Made by a program: the position numbers and the translations under genes
Part shown: positions 50,332-63,394 of the stretch, piece by piece
Numbering within the stretch: the stretch's first letter is position 1
Layout of the letters: every line of letters starts with the position of its first letter
The notes under the pieces: generated by a model
Seen by the model: the letters and a program-made list of their open reading frames with translations, nothing else
What the model was told of the DNA's origin: nothing
The model's database searches: none
Source: Aphelocoma coerulescens
Lineage: Eukaryota > Chordata > Aves > Passeriformes > Corvidae
Reading direction: 5' to 3'
Length of the DNA: 64,000 nt
NCBI RefSeq assembly: GCF_041296385.1
Contig: NW_027183514.1
Coordinates: 124,001 to 188,000 of the forward strand

Positions 50332-51340
50332 AAACCTCTGACAAGAGGAAAAGGGCCAGCAAAACCTCAGCTCGGGCCATGAGGAGAGCAGACTTCAGAC
50401 TGCTCAGGGAACTGCTAAGCAGGGTCTCCAGGGACAATGTTTTTGCAGGTGCTGGGGTCCATCCGTGCTGGTCAATTTTGAAACATCACCTCCTAAGGGC
50501 ACAGCAGCAGGAGATTCCCAAATGTCGAAAGCCAAGCAGGCGAGGCAGAAGGCTTCTTCTCTGGCAAAGAGGATGGAAAAGGAAGCTGTGTGCCCAGTGG
50601 AAGCAAGGTCACAAGAAGAATACGGATGTCAGGAAAATTAGTCCTCAAACACCACAGCTGTACGTCCAAACAAGAGACAGAGCAGTCCTGTTACTTTGAT
50701 CGAATAAAGGGAGAGGTCATGGGCATTTCCCACGGGATCTCTCAAGTTGATAGAGGACGCAGCTTCCTTTATCTCCTAATTTCCCAGCTGCATTTCCCTC
50801 TCTCTTTCCCCACTGGCTGAGCTACTTGAGAGGTACAGACTTCCCAAATGGCTTAATACAAACCCCCTTTCTAATGTCTACCCCCCTCCCCCCCCCCCCC
50901 CCATTCTTTTGCTCCTGTCTCTGTTCTTTTTCTCTAAATCCAGGGATTAGCAGAGTCTTGAGTGAGTAACAGTCTGTGTCAATTAGTGGAATTCCTATGG
51001 AATTTAGGGTTCCTCCCTTTGCTGCTTCTTTCACCTATCAGTATCTGGCTTTATCTACCATCAGGCCCACAGATAGTTTGTAAAGACACCTCCTTCTCAT
51101 TCCTTCCCCAGAGATGTTTCTCGCCACTGTACGGAGAACTTTGGTGCACTGAAAGCTCAGCTGGAGAGGAAGGTGGCCAGAAATGTGGGGCCCAATAAAA
51201 AGAGTGGTTTTAAATATATGCATGGAAAGAAACATTGTAGAAGTAACATTGTCCCCTTCCAGGATGTGGATGGTCACCTGACAAACAGGGCCAGGGACAC
51301 AGAACAGGTGTTTAATGCATTCTTTGCCTCTGTCTTCAAC
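50332..51340 (+). mobile_element. CR1 LINE fragment, interrupted, copy 4
   Basis: Two parts, 50332-50626 and 51111-51340. The encoded fragments match copy 2. Confidence 0.8.
50627..51110 (-). mobile_element. LTR-like insert, copy 4
   Basis: Same insert; poly-C run of 15, the longest of the four. Confidence 0.45.
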
Positions 51341-51956
51341 ACTCTTCCCTCCCTTCGCCGTGGAAAACGTGCACTGTACCAAGGGACACTGCAAAGTCCC
51401 TGAAGAGGGCAAGCCCTGCTCAGCAGAAAGCAAACCACCCCTGTTTGATCCACAGCATTCCCATGGTGCATCTGAACCCAGTGTGTGCCAGCAACTGGGA
51501 AAAAAGGAACCCTATGCCCGTCAAAACCAGAGCAGTGAGAGCACCATGAGCGCTCCTTGGGAAATCCTGACTTGTTTAGAACAGAGGCAACGCAGAAGTC
51601 GGTGAGCTGTTACAGAAAACTCTTCCTGCCCTCGACAGCCAGTTCAGGAGAGCTCCCCAGAGACACAGGAACTTCAACTCCCTTTGTCTCTGGAAGATCT
51701 TCGCAGGCACAGAGTAGTGGCTGTTGCCAGTTGGTACCGCTGCAGTGTCCTGGGAGCCATGGGCTTGACACTGGTGGCAGCAGCACTCTTCCTGATGTGC
51801 CACTTGCTGCAGGGAATGATTCACTGCAGCAGGCTGAGCTCCTGTTCTTGCTGCCAGGCTTTTTCTGGCCATGTGCATCCTTAGGCATGAGCTGGTTCTG
51901 CTGATCCCTGAGGTGGGCCCAGGGCTATGACGGCACAAAGGGGCTGAGCGCTGGTG

Positions 51957-52011
51957 AGAGGCGGGGCTGGGATGTCACCCGGCTGTCCTGGCCCACAGCA
52001 CTGTGACATCA
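51957..52011 (+). promoter_or_regulatory. Putative kinase promoter, copy 4
   Basis: GC box and inverted CRE-like pair unchanged from copy 1. Confidence 0.45.
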
Positions 52012-52066
52012 CCGCGCAGTCGCTATGTAACACGGGCCAGCACCTGCAGCTGCCAGTGCAGTCGCG

Positions 52067-55000
52067 ATGGGACGTGCCGGAGCCATGTGTGACGGTGTTG
52101 TCCCAGTGATTGTGCTTGTCCTGCTGTTGGCCGCTGTGGCTGTCTGGTGGGCCGTTGGCCACTGGCAACCACGGAGGCGGCAGACAAGGACAGCGAAGAG
52201 GCGCAAGCGCCCCGGGGTGCAGCCCAGAGGCTCACGGAGGAAGCGAGGAGCCCCTGCGGCTCCCAGGTCCTCCAGGCCTCGGGCCACCCCTCGCAAGCGG
52301 CCACGTGCTCCCGCGAGCCCCCTGGACAGCCCCTGCAGCTGCGGCCCCTGCGTGGCAGTGGCCCAGGAGCTGCAGGAACTGATGCTGCTGCTCTGGGCTC
52401 GCAATGGGACATGGGTGCCGCTCTACTCTGGGATGTGGCAGGCCTTGTGGAAAGAACTGGAGGAGCTGCTGAAGCAAGGCCACCTGCCCTGCTGTGGCTC
52501 GGCCAGCTCCTCCAGGAGCCTCCATCCCTTCAAGAGGCTGCTCCCAGCAAGATTCTCCATCCCTGGGAGAGCCTCAAGCCTTGCAAGGATGGCACACCAT
52601 CAGAGAGCCGCCATCCAGGCAAGAAGCTCAGGCTGTCAGAGATCCTCCATCCCGCCAGGAGCGTCCGCTATCTCTGACAGCCTCCATCGCCCGCAGACGC
52701 TCCGTGAGACCTGCAGTCAGCCTGCAGAAAGTGCAGAGCCTGTGCACAGGTCTCCCAGCTCCCTTGGACTCATGGACTTCAACAACACGGGCACAACCCT
52801 GACAACTGACGTTGCCAGGGAAAGCCCAGAAGTCCAAGTGGGAGCCCAGCCCGATCCAGGGGAGCCTTGTCAGGAGCAGGTGCTGGAGCAGCGAGTGAGC
52901 TGGAGCCAGCAGTTGCCGGCCCACAGCTCCCAGGACGCTGTGCCGGCTGCGCCAGCTGGCAACAGCTCTTGCCTGGTGGCGGAGACGAGCCTCAAGACAC
53001 CCAGGAGGTTCCTCCATCTCCAGGAAGCTGCTCCGAGACGGCCACCGACTACCAGGAAGGCCTTGCTGGTAGCAGGTGAGATCTGAGGAGCTCTCTGAGG
53101 CTCCCTTGGGGCTCTTGAGGGGCATCCCCAGGCCAGGCCAGGGCCCTTGAGAGCAGCCGAGTCCCTGGCTGTTTCCAGTGCTTCTGATGCCACAGCTTCA
53201 AAAAACCCCTCTCTGGTTTGCAGCTGCTCCTGACACCCCCCTGTGCGAGTCCTCGGGCTGTAGCCCCGGCAGTCCTCAAGAGCAGAGTCCAGCCCACGAC
53301 GCCGGGGACAGCGACGGTGCCGCCCTGCCCCGCTGCCCTCCGGCTCCTGCAGCCGCCTCTGCGCGCTCCCCTGCCCCAGCTCTGGCGCTCGCCAGCCCGA
53401 CGGCTGCAAGGCGGTGGCCGCTGCCCGGCGCGCAGCAGGAAGCAGGTCAGAGCAAGGTGGCCCGCGGTGGCTCGGCCCGCTTCACTCGCGGGCACTTGGC
53501 CGGGGGGGCCCTGGGCGCAAGGCTGATGGCTCGGTCTCGGTCGCAGGGCAAAAGAAGAAGCTGCAGGAGCTGTACCAGCTGGGCCCGCAGCTGGGCAGCG
53601 GTGGCTTCGGCACCGTTTTCTCGGGCATCCGCCTCTCGGACGGGAGCCCGGTAAGTGGCCGGGACGGCGGGGCGCGGGACGAGGGCCAGGGGCGGGGCAG
53701 GGCTTGAGCTCAGCCCCGTCTCTCGTGGGCTTGCAGGTGGCCATCAAACGCGTGGCCCGGGAGAGCGTGGTGCAGTGGTACGAGCTGGTGAGTGAGTGAG
53801 CGGGGCCACGGCGCCAGAGCGCCAGAGCGGGGCGTGGCGGGCAGGGATAAGGCCGGGCCCCGAGGGCGGGAGGCGGCGCAGGGCGGGGGGAGCGGGCGTG
53901 GGCTCAGCGTGCGAGCCGGAGCAGGGCGGGCCCGGGGATGCCAAACACCGGTGGTGGGGCCGGGCAGGGGGGCACCCCCCAAGCATCCCCTGGGCGGGAG
54001 GAAGCCCAAGCACCAGGGAGGCTGCCCAAGGGGGCACTGGGGCATCCCAGGCACGGGGCAGCACAGCAGCCCCAGGGCAGCATCAGGCCTGCTGGAGGCA
54101 CTGTCTCCTCCCCACAGCCCGACGGCACCCGCGTTCCCATGGAGATTGTGCTCATGGAGAAGGTGGGCTCTGGCTGCCACAACATCATCCAGCTCCTCGA
54201 CTGGTTTGAGCTGCCTGACAGCTTCCTGCTGGTCATGGAGCGTCCGGAGTCATCGCAGGATCTCCTGGACTTCCTGCTGGAGCAGGGCTTCCTGTGCGAG
54301 GAGATGGCGCGCTGGCTTTTCTGCCAGGTGCTGGAGGCCGTGCGGCACTGCACCGCCTGCGGCGTCCTGCACCGGGACATCAAGCCGGAGAACCTCCTCG
54401 TGGACCCGGAGAGTGGCGACCTGAAGCTCATCGACTTCGGTTGCGGCACCTTCCTCCAGGAGCAGGCCTTCACGCAATTTGCCGGTGAGCCCACAGGCCG
54501 GGCCCCGCTCCCAGTGCCAGGCACTGCACGGCCCCGTTCCCTCCTGGGCTGCGGGCTGCGGCATTCAGCCGGCTGCCGGCTGCCCTTTGGCACGGGCCAG
54601 ATGCTGTGCCCCAGGAGCCGGCTGCCGGCCCTGCCCACAGAGGGGGGCTGCCAAAGCCAGGCCCCGGCCGCTCGGCTTGGCAGGCCCGCAAGGGCTTGGG
54701 CTGCTCCGCTGGCCTTGTCTGCCTTGCAGAACGGTTTCCTGGCTTTGGCCAATTGGCTGGGGGACGGCGGCTGGCCCCGGGGGGGAAGTTGTGGCCACTG
54801 GTGCAGCCCCTGCTTCTGCCAGGAGGCTGGCACCAGGCTCTGGAAGGCAGCAGCCTGCGCCTGGACAGCGCCGCCTGTGTCCCCTAGGAACACACCTGTA
54901 CAGCCCACCCGAGTGGATCTGCCTTGGCTGCTACCACGGCCATTCGGCGACCATCTGGTCCCTGGGCGTGCTGCTGTACGTCATGGTCTGCGGGAACGAG

Positions 55001-55495
55001 CCCTTCCAGGACGACCGTGGCATCGTGTCGGGGCAGCTCTTCTTCTGGCAGCAGGTCTCTCCAGGTTGGTGTCCGGCCTCAAGAAGGCAGGCTTTGGCAG
55101 ATGGCACCGCGCAGCCCAGCGTGGCCCTCACGCAGCTCCGCGGGAGGTCGATCTGCCCTCAAGGGCTGGCCGCAGGCGGCGGCCCGTGACCACGGTGGGG
55201 TCGGTGTGGCCCGCTTGGCTGCAGGAGGTGGCGCGTGTCCTGCCGTGCCGCTGTCCCGCAAAGGGCAGAGTCAGCCGGGAGGCCGGCACAGCTCTGAGCA
55301 CACGCAGCACGGCCCGGGCCCTGCGGGCGCCGGGAGCAGCTGGGCAGGAGCCTTCTGCAAGTGACCGGCGCTTTCTGGCTTCTCTCCCCAGAGTGCCAAC
55401 ATCTGATCCGCTGGTGTTTGTCCAAGCACCCCGCGGACAGGCCAGCGCTGGAGGAGATCTTGCGCCACCCTTGGCTGCGGGGCGGGCGTCTTTGA
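52067..55495 (+). CDS. PIM-like serine/threonine kinase, copy 4
   Basis: Exons: 52067-53075, 53224-53445, 53547-53650, 53737-53787, 54118-54484, 54888-55064 and 55392-55495. The frame is intact over 677 residues. The only protein change seen is Arg137Gln in the N-terminal extension (ELLKQGHLP), outside the kinase domain. Intron 5 is 403 bp, as in copy 2. The 3' untranslated region is altered: two AATAAA signals instead of one. Confidence 0.85.
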
Positions 55496-55546
55496 TGCCT
55501 TGCCGGAGCCTCTGCAGCACCCGGTTGCCGAGTCCCACGCAGGAGT

Positions 55547-55552
55547 AATAAA
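55547..55552 (+). terminator. Extra poly(A) signal, only in copy 4
   Basis: The TGAGGACTC of copies 1-3 is replaced by TAATAAAAG, creating an AATAAA 12 bp upstream of the ordinary one. Confidence 0.7.
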
Positions 55553-55558
55553 AGGAGA

Positions 55559-55564
55559 AATAAA
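55559..55564 (+). terminator. Poly(A) signal of kinase copy 4 (ordinary position)
   Basis: AATAAA at the position conserved in all copies. Confidence 0.75.
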
Positions 55565-56381
55565 AGAACCACAAACCCATGCCGGGGTGTCAAGTCTGCT
55601 CCTGGTTAGCAACTTCAGCTAAAGAACCCTCTTGGGAAAAGGGGTGATCAGAGTGTTCCCTTCAGCCTTTGTCAAGCTTTTGATGCCTTTCCTCCAGGCA
55701 TCATGGCACTTTTGTGTCTTCAAGCACAGGCTGTAGTCCAGGCAGGAGGGGCTGTAACAAGCCAAGAAATGCAACAGTGAAACAACAGCCGCCCTTTCAA
55801 ACTGAGGCGGCCACTTGGCTTCACCTGAAGTGATACGTGGGCTCATGTGTGCATTCCAAGGGCCAGCAGGTGGCAGGGACAGAGATGCTGCTCCTCTCCA
55901 ATGCTGGGAGAAGAATCAGAAATGGCAAAAGGTCATTTCAGGTTGAGCCCTGACAAAACTCTTCCTCTTTCTTCCCCTGAAATGGGAGGCAGGGCTGCGC
56001 CTTTGACCAGCTGGGTCTGCAGCCTCGTAAGCCATGGGCATGGAGCCCACAGGAAATGTTGAGATGCTGGAGTTGCTCCCATGGTGCTGGGCCCATTGCA
56101 GCCCTCAAAATACCTTTCTCTACCCTCAAAACAACTGGTAGAGATGGAAAGTGCAGTAACCAGTCTAGCCACAGGAAAGCACCCAGGTGCCTTCCCTGGC
56201 CCTGTGGGCAGGTGCCAGCTGCAAACCTGTGCCACCTTCTGTCTACTGCCCTGACCTACCACTACAGGCTTTGGGAAAAAAACATACTTCTTCAGAAATG
56301 AGGAAGGGGCAGTCAATAGCTAACTCATGGAAGCACGAGTTAACTATTGGGAGACAGCAAACGTTAGTTCAGACAGCAGAC

Positions 56382-56826
56382 TGTAATTACAAAACCTAAG
56401 AAACCAAATTTGCCCTACTCTTGTCAAGATAGAGGGCACAAGGATCATCTCAGAGACCGCTGAAACATTCCTCAAAGGACTACGCATGCCCAGGGAGAAA
56501 GGTGAAAAAGTTCACTGAGAGGAAGACTACTGGCCTTCATCAGAAAAGACCCCCGAGGAAGAGGAGAGGCCTTCCTCAGCGCGGCCACCAGGACACACAG
56601 CGCATGCGTGGCCCATATGCTAATGACTTCCGAGAAATAATTTGTATAACCACACCTGTCCCAAGGAATGTGATGAATATTCCTAATTTAACCCATAATA
56701 CTTGTGTTGTAGAGAGCACCAGGTGTGTGTTTGGAGGAGCGATCCCCACACACCTGGCGCGCCGAATAAAGCAAATACCCGCTTCTCTGACTCTGTCTCT
56801 GAAGTGTCTCCTGGCCCGGTTGCGGC
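56382..56826 (+). mobile_element. Probable solo LTR, copy 5
   Basis: Same element and context. A private C to T change just before the GGCGCGCC motif distinguishes it. Confidence 0.5.
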
Positions 56827-56841
56827 ATGATTCAATTCCAA

Positions 56842-59800
56842 TTAAAAGAATCCTCTAAAAAAATGGGACATTTCAGTGCCCCACTTCAGTTTAAACACTT
56901 TAAACATGGCATGCCTGCATGTTTCTTCTTTTTTCTTTCCCCTGGATCCTGCATTAGCCTTAAAATCTGCCGGGTAGAGCCGGTAGGGCACTGCAGCAGT
57001 GTAGTGCTTCCAGTCCTTCCCATCTTTGCTGCAACAACCGTGCTCGTCCCGAATGCAGCGCTGGGTGAGCAGAGTGGTCATGTAAACGATGTAGAAGTAA
57101 GGCAGGATGTGCTCAAAGCCACAAGCCAGGCAATAGGCCAGCGAGCCCATCAGGTCTCCCGTGCAGTTGAAATGACGTGCCCAGCCCCAAAAGCCAGAGG
57201 TCATCAGCTTGCTGTAGTGCTTGGGCCCATCCACGGACACGTAGGAGCACTCGATGGACTCCGGCTTCTTCCCCCAGATCCTGCACTTGCCATTGGTACG
57301 ACGGAAGAGGTCCTTCTGGTGGTTGGTCATTCTGAAGATGGAATAGCCCAGCAAGCCCAGCATCAAGACCCCTACGGCATGGGCTGTGCACAGCTGGACA
57401 GGCTGGTAAACCAAATACAGACCCTGGGGAGCACAAAAACAATCAGACATTTACTTCCAACAGAGGCTCAGCATGCCAGACCAATTCCTTGACTACAGTG
57501 GCCCACAACAGACCAGAAGAAAGAGTAGAAAAATCTACTGCAACAGTAAAACTGCAGAAAACTTTCAAAAAACTCTGCATCCAACAGTTTCCTTCTCTCT
57601 TTCTCTCTCCAAAATTGCACTTCTTCCTGAAACAAGAAGAGAGAAGTTGCAAGGATGCAAACCGGACAGAAGGAAAAAGCAAGGAACAAAACACAAACAA
57701 ACCACCGCTAACCAAAAGACCCTCAACAAGCAGGAGTAAAAAAAAAAGGAAACGGAAAGGATTTAGAAAAAAAGGAAACCAAAAGGATTCAGAAAAGTAT
57801 ACAGACACAACAGACAGTGACAGAAAGAGGCACAAAAGAAGGGCAGGAGAGGAAAAGATGTCCAATCTGGGCACGGACAGGAAGCCTTCCTACCCAGGAA
57901 TTGTTACAAAGAATGTTGCAAGGATTTCTCAACAGTCAAACCGCCTAGAAACATTTAAGGTGCACATTAACCTGCTGAGAAGAATGTTTGTGCAAAGTTT
58001 CCTTCCTCTTAGCCCAAATCCACAGTGTCCACATTTTTACCTGCAAAGTAGAGAGGGAAGGCAACCAAACACAGTCTCCCCAGCCCAAATACCATCCCAA
58101 ATGATCATGGCAGATAGCAATGGTTTTCAAGTACCAGGCTTCATTCCAAAAGAAGTCCAGAACAAAAATACCCTGCAACAGAATAATTTCACAGTAATAA
58201 CAGAGCACTGTCACCAGTTACCCTGTTTAACAGCATCAGCCTAATGTCTGTGCTGCCTTGTGATGTGATCTCACAACTCATTGGTGTTTTTATGTTAGCA
58301 CTTCAAAACCAGACGTTTCTGAACACAGTTAGGAAGAACTATCACATAAATACAAGCTATGTGGATACACAATATCTACCTACCTATCTATCTATCTACA
58401 CAGATAAAGCAACAGTAGGATGACTAAGGCAAGTGTACAACTCAAGGACGAACGCTTGGGAAGTGAACTCACAGTTGATCAGCCCAATCTCTCTTCAGCT
58501 TAGAGTCACAGCGTTACAAAGAGGGCCGATAGAGCTCCTATTGAGCAGGCTTCCATTTCCACAGATCAGGCAATAAATCCAAAGAAGTCCCAGCACACCA
58601 TCACTGAATGAGCTTGTTTCAGGCCAGGAAAAAACACTTCATTTTCATTTCCATAGAAGGACTTCTTTTCCTACTTTAATATTAGTTTACTTGCTAGCTG
58701 GTTTCCTAATTTCCTCCTTGGAATTTACCTGAAGGACATTGACAAGGATCATGGAGTTTGTCGCTTCGCCATACAGCTCCTCTTGTTTGGCAGCAAAGGA
58801 AAGGTTGATCAGAGTCCAGGCCACAATCCCAGGGCGCCCACTGAAGAAAGAGCTTGAAATCAAACCACTTCCCTATTCGAGGGTTAAATTCAATCCCCAT
58901 CATGTAGTCGTAAAAGAAGTTTCCAGTGAATTTGCTGTAAAACATAAAAAAATTGGAAATGTACAGAGTTCTACACAAATACAGGTAATTACTGCTCTGA
59001 CTACACAATTCAGATTAATTTGATGTAGTGATAATAAAAATCATCAAAGCATGTAACGCTGTGCAAGGTAACAGAAGCTGACCCAGCTGAAGTATTACAT
59101 TAATAGACATAAGTTGTAGAGTTTCAGAAGTGCCCGAGTTTACTCTTGCTAACACTTCTGAACAGTCTCACTATTTCTAGGATGGGTGTATCTGTGACAC
59201 TGAGGCTGCCAGTCCCATGGTGTGCAGCATGAAACACGGGGGATGGTGCTAGTGAAGCAAAGAACCACTGTCATACACTGGCTCAGCTCTCTCTGCCAGT
59301 GAAATATATTCTGTCATTCAATTGATAGACCCGGTTTTTATTTAACAGTTTTAATCTCGGATTACCTCGTCTTCTCTCATTACTAAAATTCACATACCAC
59401 TCTTTGGCATTGGGAGGGAAAAAGTAGCCTTTAATCATTGCAAACGTGGACACTGCATATCCCAAGCTATTGGCACACCACAGGAGAGGAATCCACTTGT
59501 CAAAAATGATGGTAGGTGAGAAGAAGTGGAAGCAAGAAGCATTTGCAAACCAAAGCACATGGGTCATGATCCAGGCCTGAAGTCCATTGATTTTCATATT
59601 TATTCACGACACCTAAAAGATGAAGAAAAAAAATCGAGTGTTACTGACCCCGCATTACTGCAGCTTTTAATTCACATGGCTATGCACAGAATACACAGAA
59701 GCTCAATCAAGCGCTCATGAAACAACTTCTCTCTCCTCGTCCTCCCAATTCAATACCTTAAAGCACTTTTCTGAGTGTTCCATTAAACTCTGCTGTACCC

Positions 59801-61169
59801 ATTAGGCTTTGTTAGGCTGAGTTTTTCTCCTCACAAAACTGAATTTAGGCTTTCCCCCAAAACTGACCAGAGTAACAAACCACTTCTCCTAACAGTTCAC
59901 ATCCCACATTTTGTTCAAGTCCCTTGGCTTCATGGAGCTTGAGCAGGTAAAACTATCTTGTCGAATACCAGCAATAGTCCTGGACAGCTACAGTCAACTG
60001 ACAATTTCAAGTGCCAAAGTCATCAACCAGTACTTTTTCACTGCTGGTATGGTGCCTACCAGATCAACAGTTATACTAATTCTAAGAGATAGAAATGCTA
60101 TCACTTCTTCTAAAAGATGACATCGATTGCTTTCTATTTTTGTTTGAACTGAACACGGGAGGAAGGTGAGAGCACTTCTGCCCACGTTTCCTCTGGCTAC
60201 ACATGGGCTATTAAACACTCTAGGTACAGAAATACTATCATTTCAGAAGATTGCACGGTGTCCGTGTATTCCAAGGAATACCTTACCAGCAGGGGTGACA
60301 GCACCTTCTTGTACACCTCCCACATATCCAGGGAGAACTTTATGGCAGAAGTCAGGGATGGACATGTACAAAACCACCTAGAAGAGAGAGGATGTATTCA
60401 CAGTAAATACAGACGAGACAAAATCCCTCAAAACACTATTCCTTACATACACATACCAAATAGAATGTTTCTATTAAGTTTCTATTAAGTATTGGGTAAG
60501 CAAATATGGCAATATTTAGCTGTTGGGATTTTAGACTAGTAATACATCTAAGCTTTGAGACAGCTCAAAGATGTACTTCATGTAAGGCTGCCATCCTTTT
60601 TTGGTGGGGAGGCAGGACAGTTGGTAACTAGATTCAGGTCCTCGTCGTTTTATTTTTATCTATTTCTTGTGTATGAATTTAAAACCAACGGATACTGCTA
60701 TAAAGTTGCTTTTTCTTCAAAACCTCATTAAGGCATATGCCACACAAGGAATATTTGCGTATATTCCCTACATGCTTCTTTTCCAAGTACATAAGCTTCC
60801 TTTGGATTCCAAAAAGCCCTGGAAAGTGGGAAACACCAAAGAGTAAATGCCAGTTCAACATTCCACTATCCTTTGTGCAAAAGGATTCATCCAACAGCCG
60901 TGTGAGAAACCAGACCCGGCATCCAGATCATAACTCAAGAATGTACCTGGAAAGTGACCCAAAGGGAATAGATGCCAGCAGCCCTATAGGTCAGTGTGGG
61001 AGTCCTGTTCCAGATGTCAGACAGATGTTTATTCCCTGTCAGCAAGTCCAGCAGTGGGTCAGTCAGAGAGCACTGGTACTGGTCACAGGACATGATGAAG
61101 TAATACACGATCGGTGGTGCAAACACGAGCAGGAAAAGGATGCTTGCCAAGGAAAACCAGTCCACCTCC
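56842..61169 (-). pseudogene. DHCR7: DHCR7 pseudogene, copy 5
   Basis: Exons lie at 61169-60947, 60377-60287, 59612-59398, 58934-58729, 58172-58041 and 57423-56842. The frameshifts at 59591-59594 and 58847-58849 and the stop loss match the other copies. A private C to T at about 61114 falls in the exon that starts EVDWFSLAS. Confidence 0.88.
58373..58399. repeat. TATC/TACC microsatellite, copy 5
   Basis: Same length as copy 1. Confidence 0.9.
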
Positions 61170-62885
61170 CTGTAATCCAAAACAGAGCATTTTGTTTGCC
61201 CAGGTTTCAGAGAGATGAGTTACATCAAATAACTTTTTCAGTGGACCTTCTAGACTAACTGGATGAAAACTGAAAATGTCTTCAGGGCACAGACATGTCT
61301 GGTGGTCAAACAGCCATTAAAAAATCAGCACAGAACAGACTTTACCACAAACTCCTCTAAAACTACACTAGCTGATCAGAGCAAGAGATGAGAGAAAATC
61401 TCCCCTCCAAAAACCAGATTATTATTACAGACTTCACCTTTTTGATGGCAATCATGGCTCTAACTGGTAGAGTATTCGGTTGAAAGTGATAATGGAATCC
61501 CAAGAACATGATGCAAAGCTTGGAAACTTGCAAAAGACAGACCTTGGACAGCCATACATTGAACTTGCTGTGCCAGCCACTTTTGCTGTTCCCAGCTGCA
61601 GTCCAATGCCCTACTAATACCTACTCAGCTCTTGGAGAACTGGGAGATGCATCCTCAATCTTGCTACAGCGGGACTGATCAGCTGGGAATGCCACAGATG
61701 CTGGGATGCTTGTTTTCCAGATCTCATGAAATATTTCTTTCCTAGGAACTAGAAATGTTACCAATTTTTACTTCCCGGCCTTTCCTGGCCATCTGCATCC
61801 TCAGCCACAAGCAGGCTCTGCAGATCGACGTGGCTCTGGGGAAGCAGGGACTCCTGTCTGTGGGCAAAGAAAACAAAGACAACTTGTAAGAAGAGAACCT
61901 GGAGCTTCTAGTTAGAAGAGAAAGGACTGTTCAATCAAGGCAGGGGCGACGAAGGAAACTTTCTAAAATGGAACAAGCAGCAGAAGCACAGTAGTTTTGC
62001 AGAAGAAATTCTCCTTCCAGCACTTGGCTTAGGGAAAAAGCCTGATGTTGCTACGAGAGACACGAGTTCATGTCTAGTATTGGGTAGCAGACATCGGAGC
62101 ATTTCGACTATTGGCTTTCCAGGCTCACGCTATTCGAACCTGAGAGTGAAACTCTTCTAAAAGCCAGAGGTGCTTGGAAGAAATGTTTCTGCTCACACCA
62201 CGACTGGGGACCGTGCATCATTCATACCTTGCACCTGTCCAAAGGCCTTCCTCCGTCTGCGCTCCGGCAGCTCTCACCGAGGCTCTGGCAGGGACGGAGG
62301 CTCTTGCCAGAAGTATCGCAAGCGTGGAGATCTTCCTCATCCTGCTCCTCCACTGCTGACATCAGGGAATTCCCTGGAGCTGGGAACGTCTGCCTTTCCT
62401 GCTGGAGGATCTTGTTTGGCAGTTCTCTGACGTTCTTCACCTTTGGCAGTGCCGCAGCCATGGAGGTGTAGGACAGATGTTTCCCTCTCCCACTCCCCAC
62501 TGCCACCAGCTCCCCCTGGGCAATGAGGGGGCTGCCGGCTGAGCGAGGGCAGCGCCAACGTGCAGCAGCTCAAGGATCCGCTCCCTGCGCGCTTCCCGGG
62601 ATAGGGCTGCCCTGGGCCTTGGCATGGACAGAGGGTCCCCCTTCTCTGCTGGCCGTGACCCTCCTGCCCCAGCCTCGCTCAGGTCGATTCATGTGCCTCC
62701 CGTGAGGGACGCCCTCCACACAGATCCTGCTTCTGATTCCTTGGATCCACAGCACTGTTTCTCCTGGATTTTAGCCACGCCTTCCCCTCTGTAAAGCATA
62801 GGGATACATAGGAGGAGTGTGTTGGGCTCCCCTCCACCACTGTTAGTGGTTTCAGGCCCCCAGGAGCTCTTGTGTCTCCCTTTTT

Positions 62886-63256
62886 CCCAACGATATCCCC
62901 TCCGTCCCCTCCTTCCCGACGCTTCCCCTCAGCAGCACCGAGCCTTTTCCCGCCCTTTGCTCCCCTCAGCGCTGGCCCCGGCCCCGCTCAGACCACGGCC
63001 CCTCGCCGCCGCTGAGGCCCTGCCCACGCCCATCGTCCTGGCCACGCCCCCTCGGCTGGGAACGGCTCCCCGCCCTCCCCTCCCTAATTAGCGCCCTTCC
63101 TTCCTCCCTCCTTAATGCCTCACTAATTCGGCCCCCTGCGGCCAAGGGCAGGGCTTTGGAGGAGCTCTGTGCGGCAGCCTGGCTGCGTGCGGCAGGCCAG
63201 AGACGCCCAGTGTTGTCCCTCCGCTCAGGGCAGGGATCCGGGGCACCGCGGCCACC
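62886..63256. promoter_or_regulatory. CpG-rich segment, copy 5
   Basis: No difference from copy 2 was noticed. This is one of the last features before the window edge. Confidence 0.35.
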
Positions 63257-63369
63257 CGGGGAAGATGCTCCGTTGCCAGCCCACACCTCCACCAAAGGGA
63301 GAGGAGGAAAGCAGGCTGCCAGAGCCACAGAAGCCCTCAAGACTTCCCCAGCTGGCTCTTCTCCGCCCT

Positions 63370-63394
63370 GCCCCGCCCCGCCCCGCCCCGCCCC
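63370..63394. repeat. (GCCCC)5 tract, copy 5
   Basis: Five pentamers, as in copy 2. Confidence 0.9.

Larger units (their letters stand above)
41699..55597. repeat. Tandem repeat unit, copy 4 (13899 bp)
   Basis: It is 3 bp longer than copy 3 because of a longer poly-C run (15 against 13) and one extra G in kinase intron 5. It is distinguished by Arg137Gln in the kinase N-terminal region and by a clustered 9-bp replacement near 55546-55554 that creates a second AATAAA. Confidence 0.98.
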
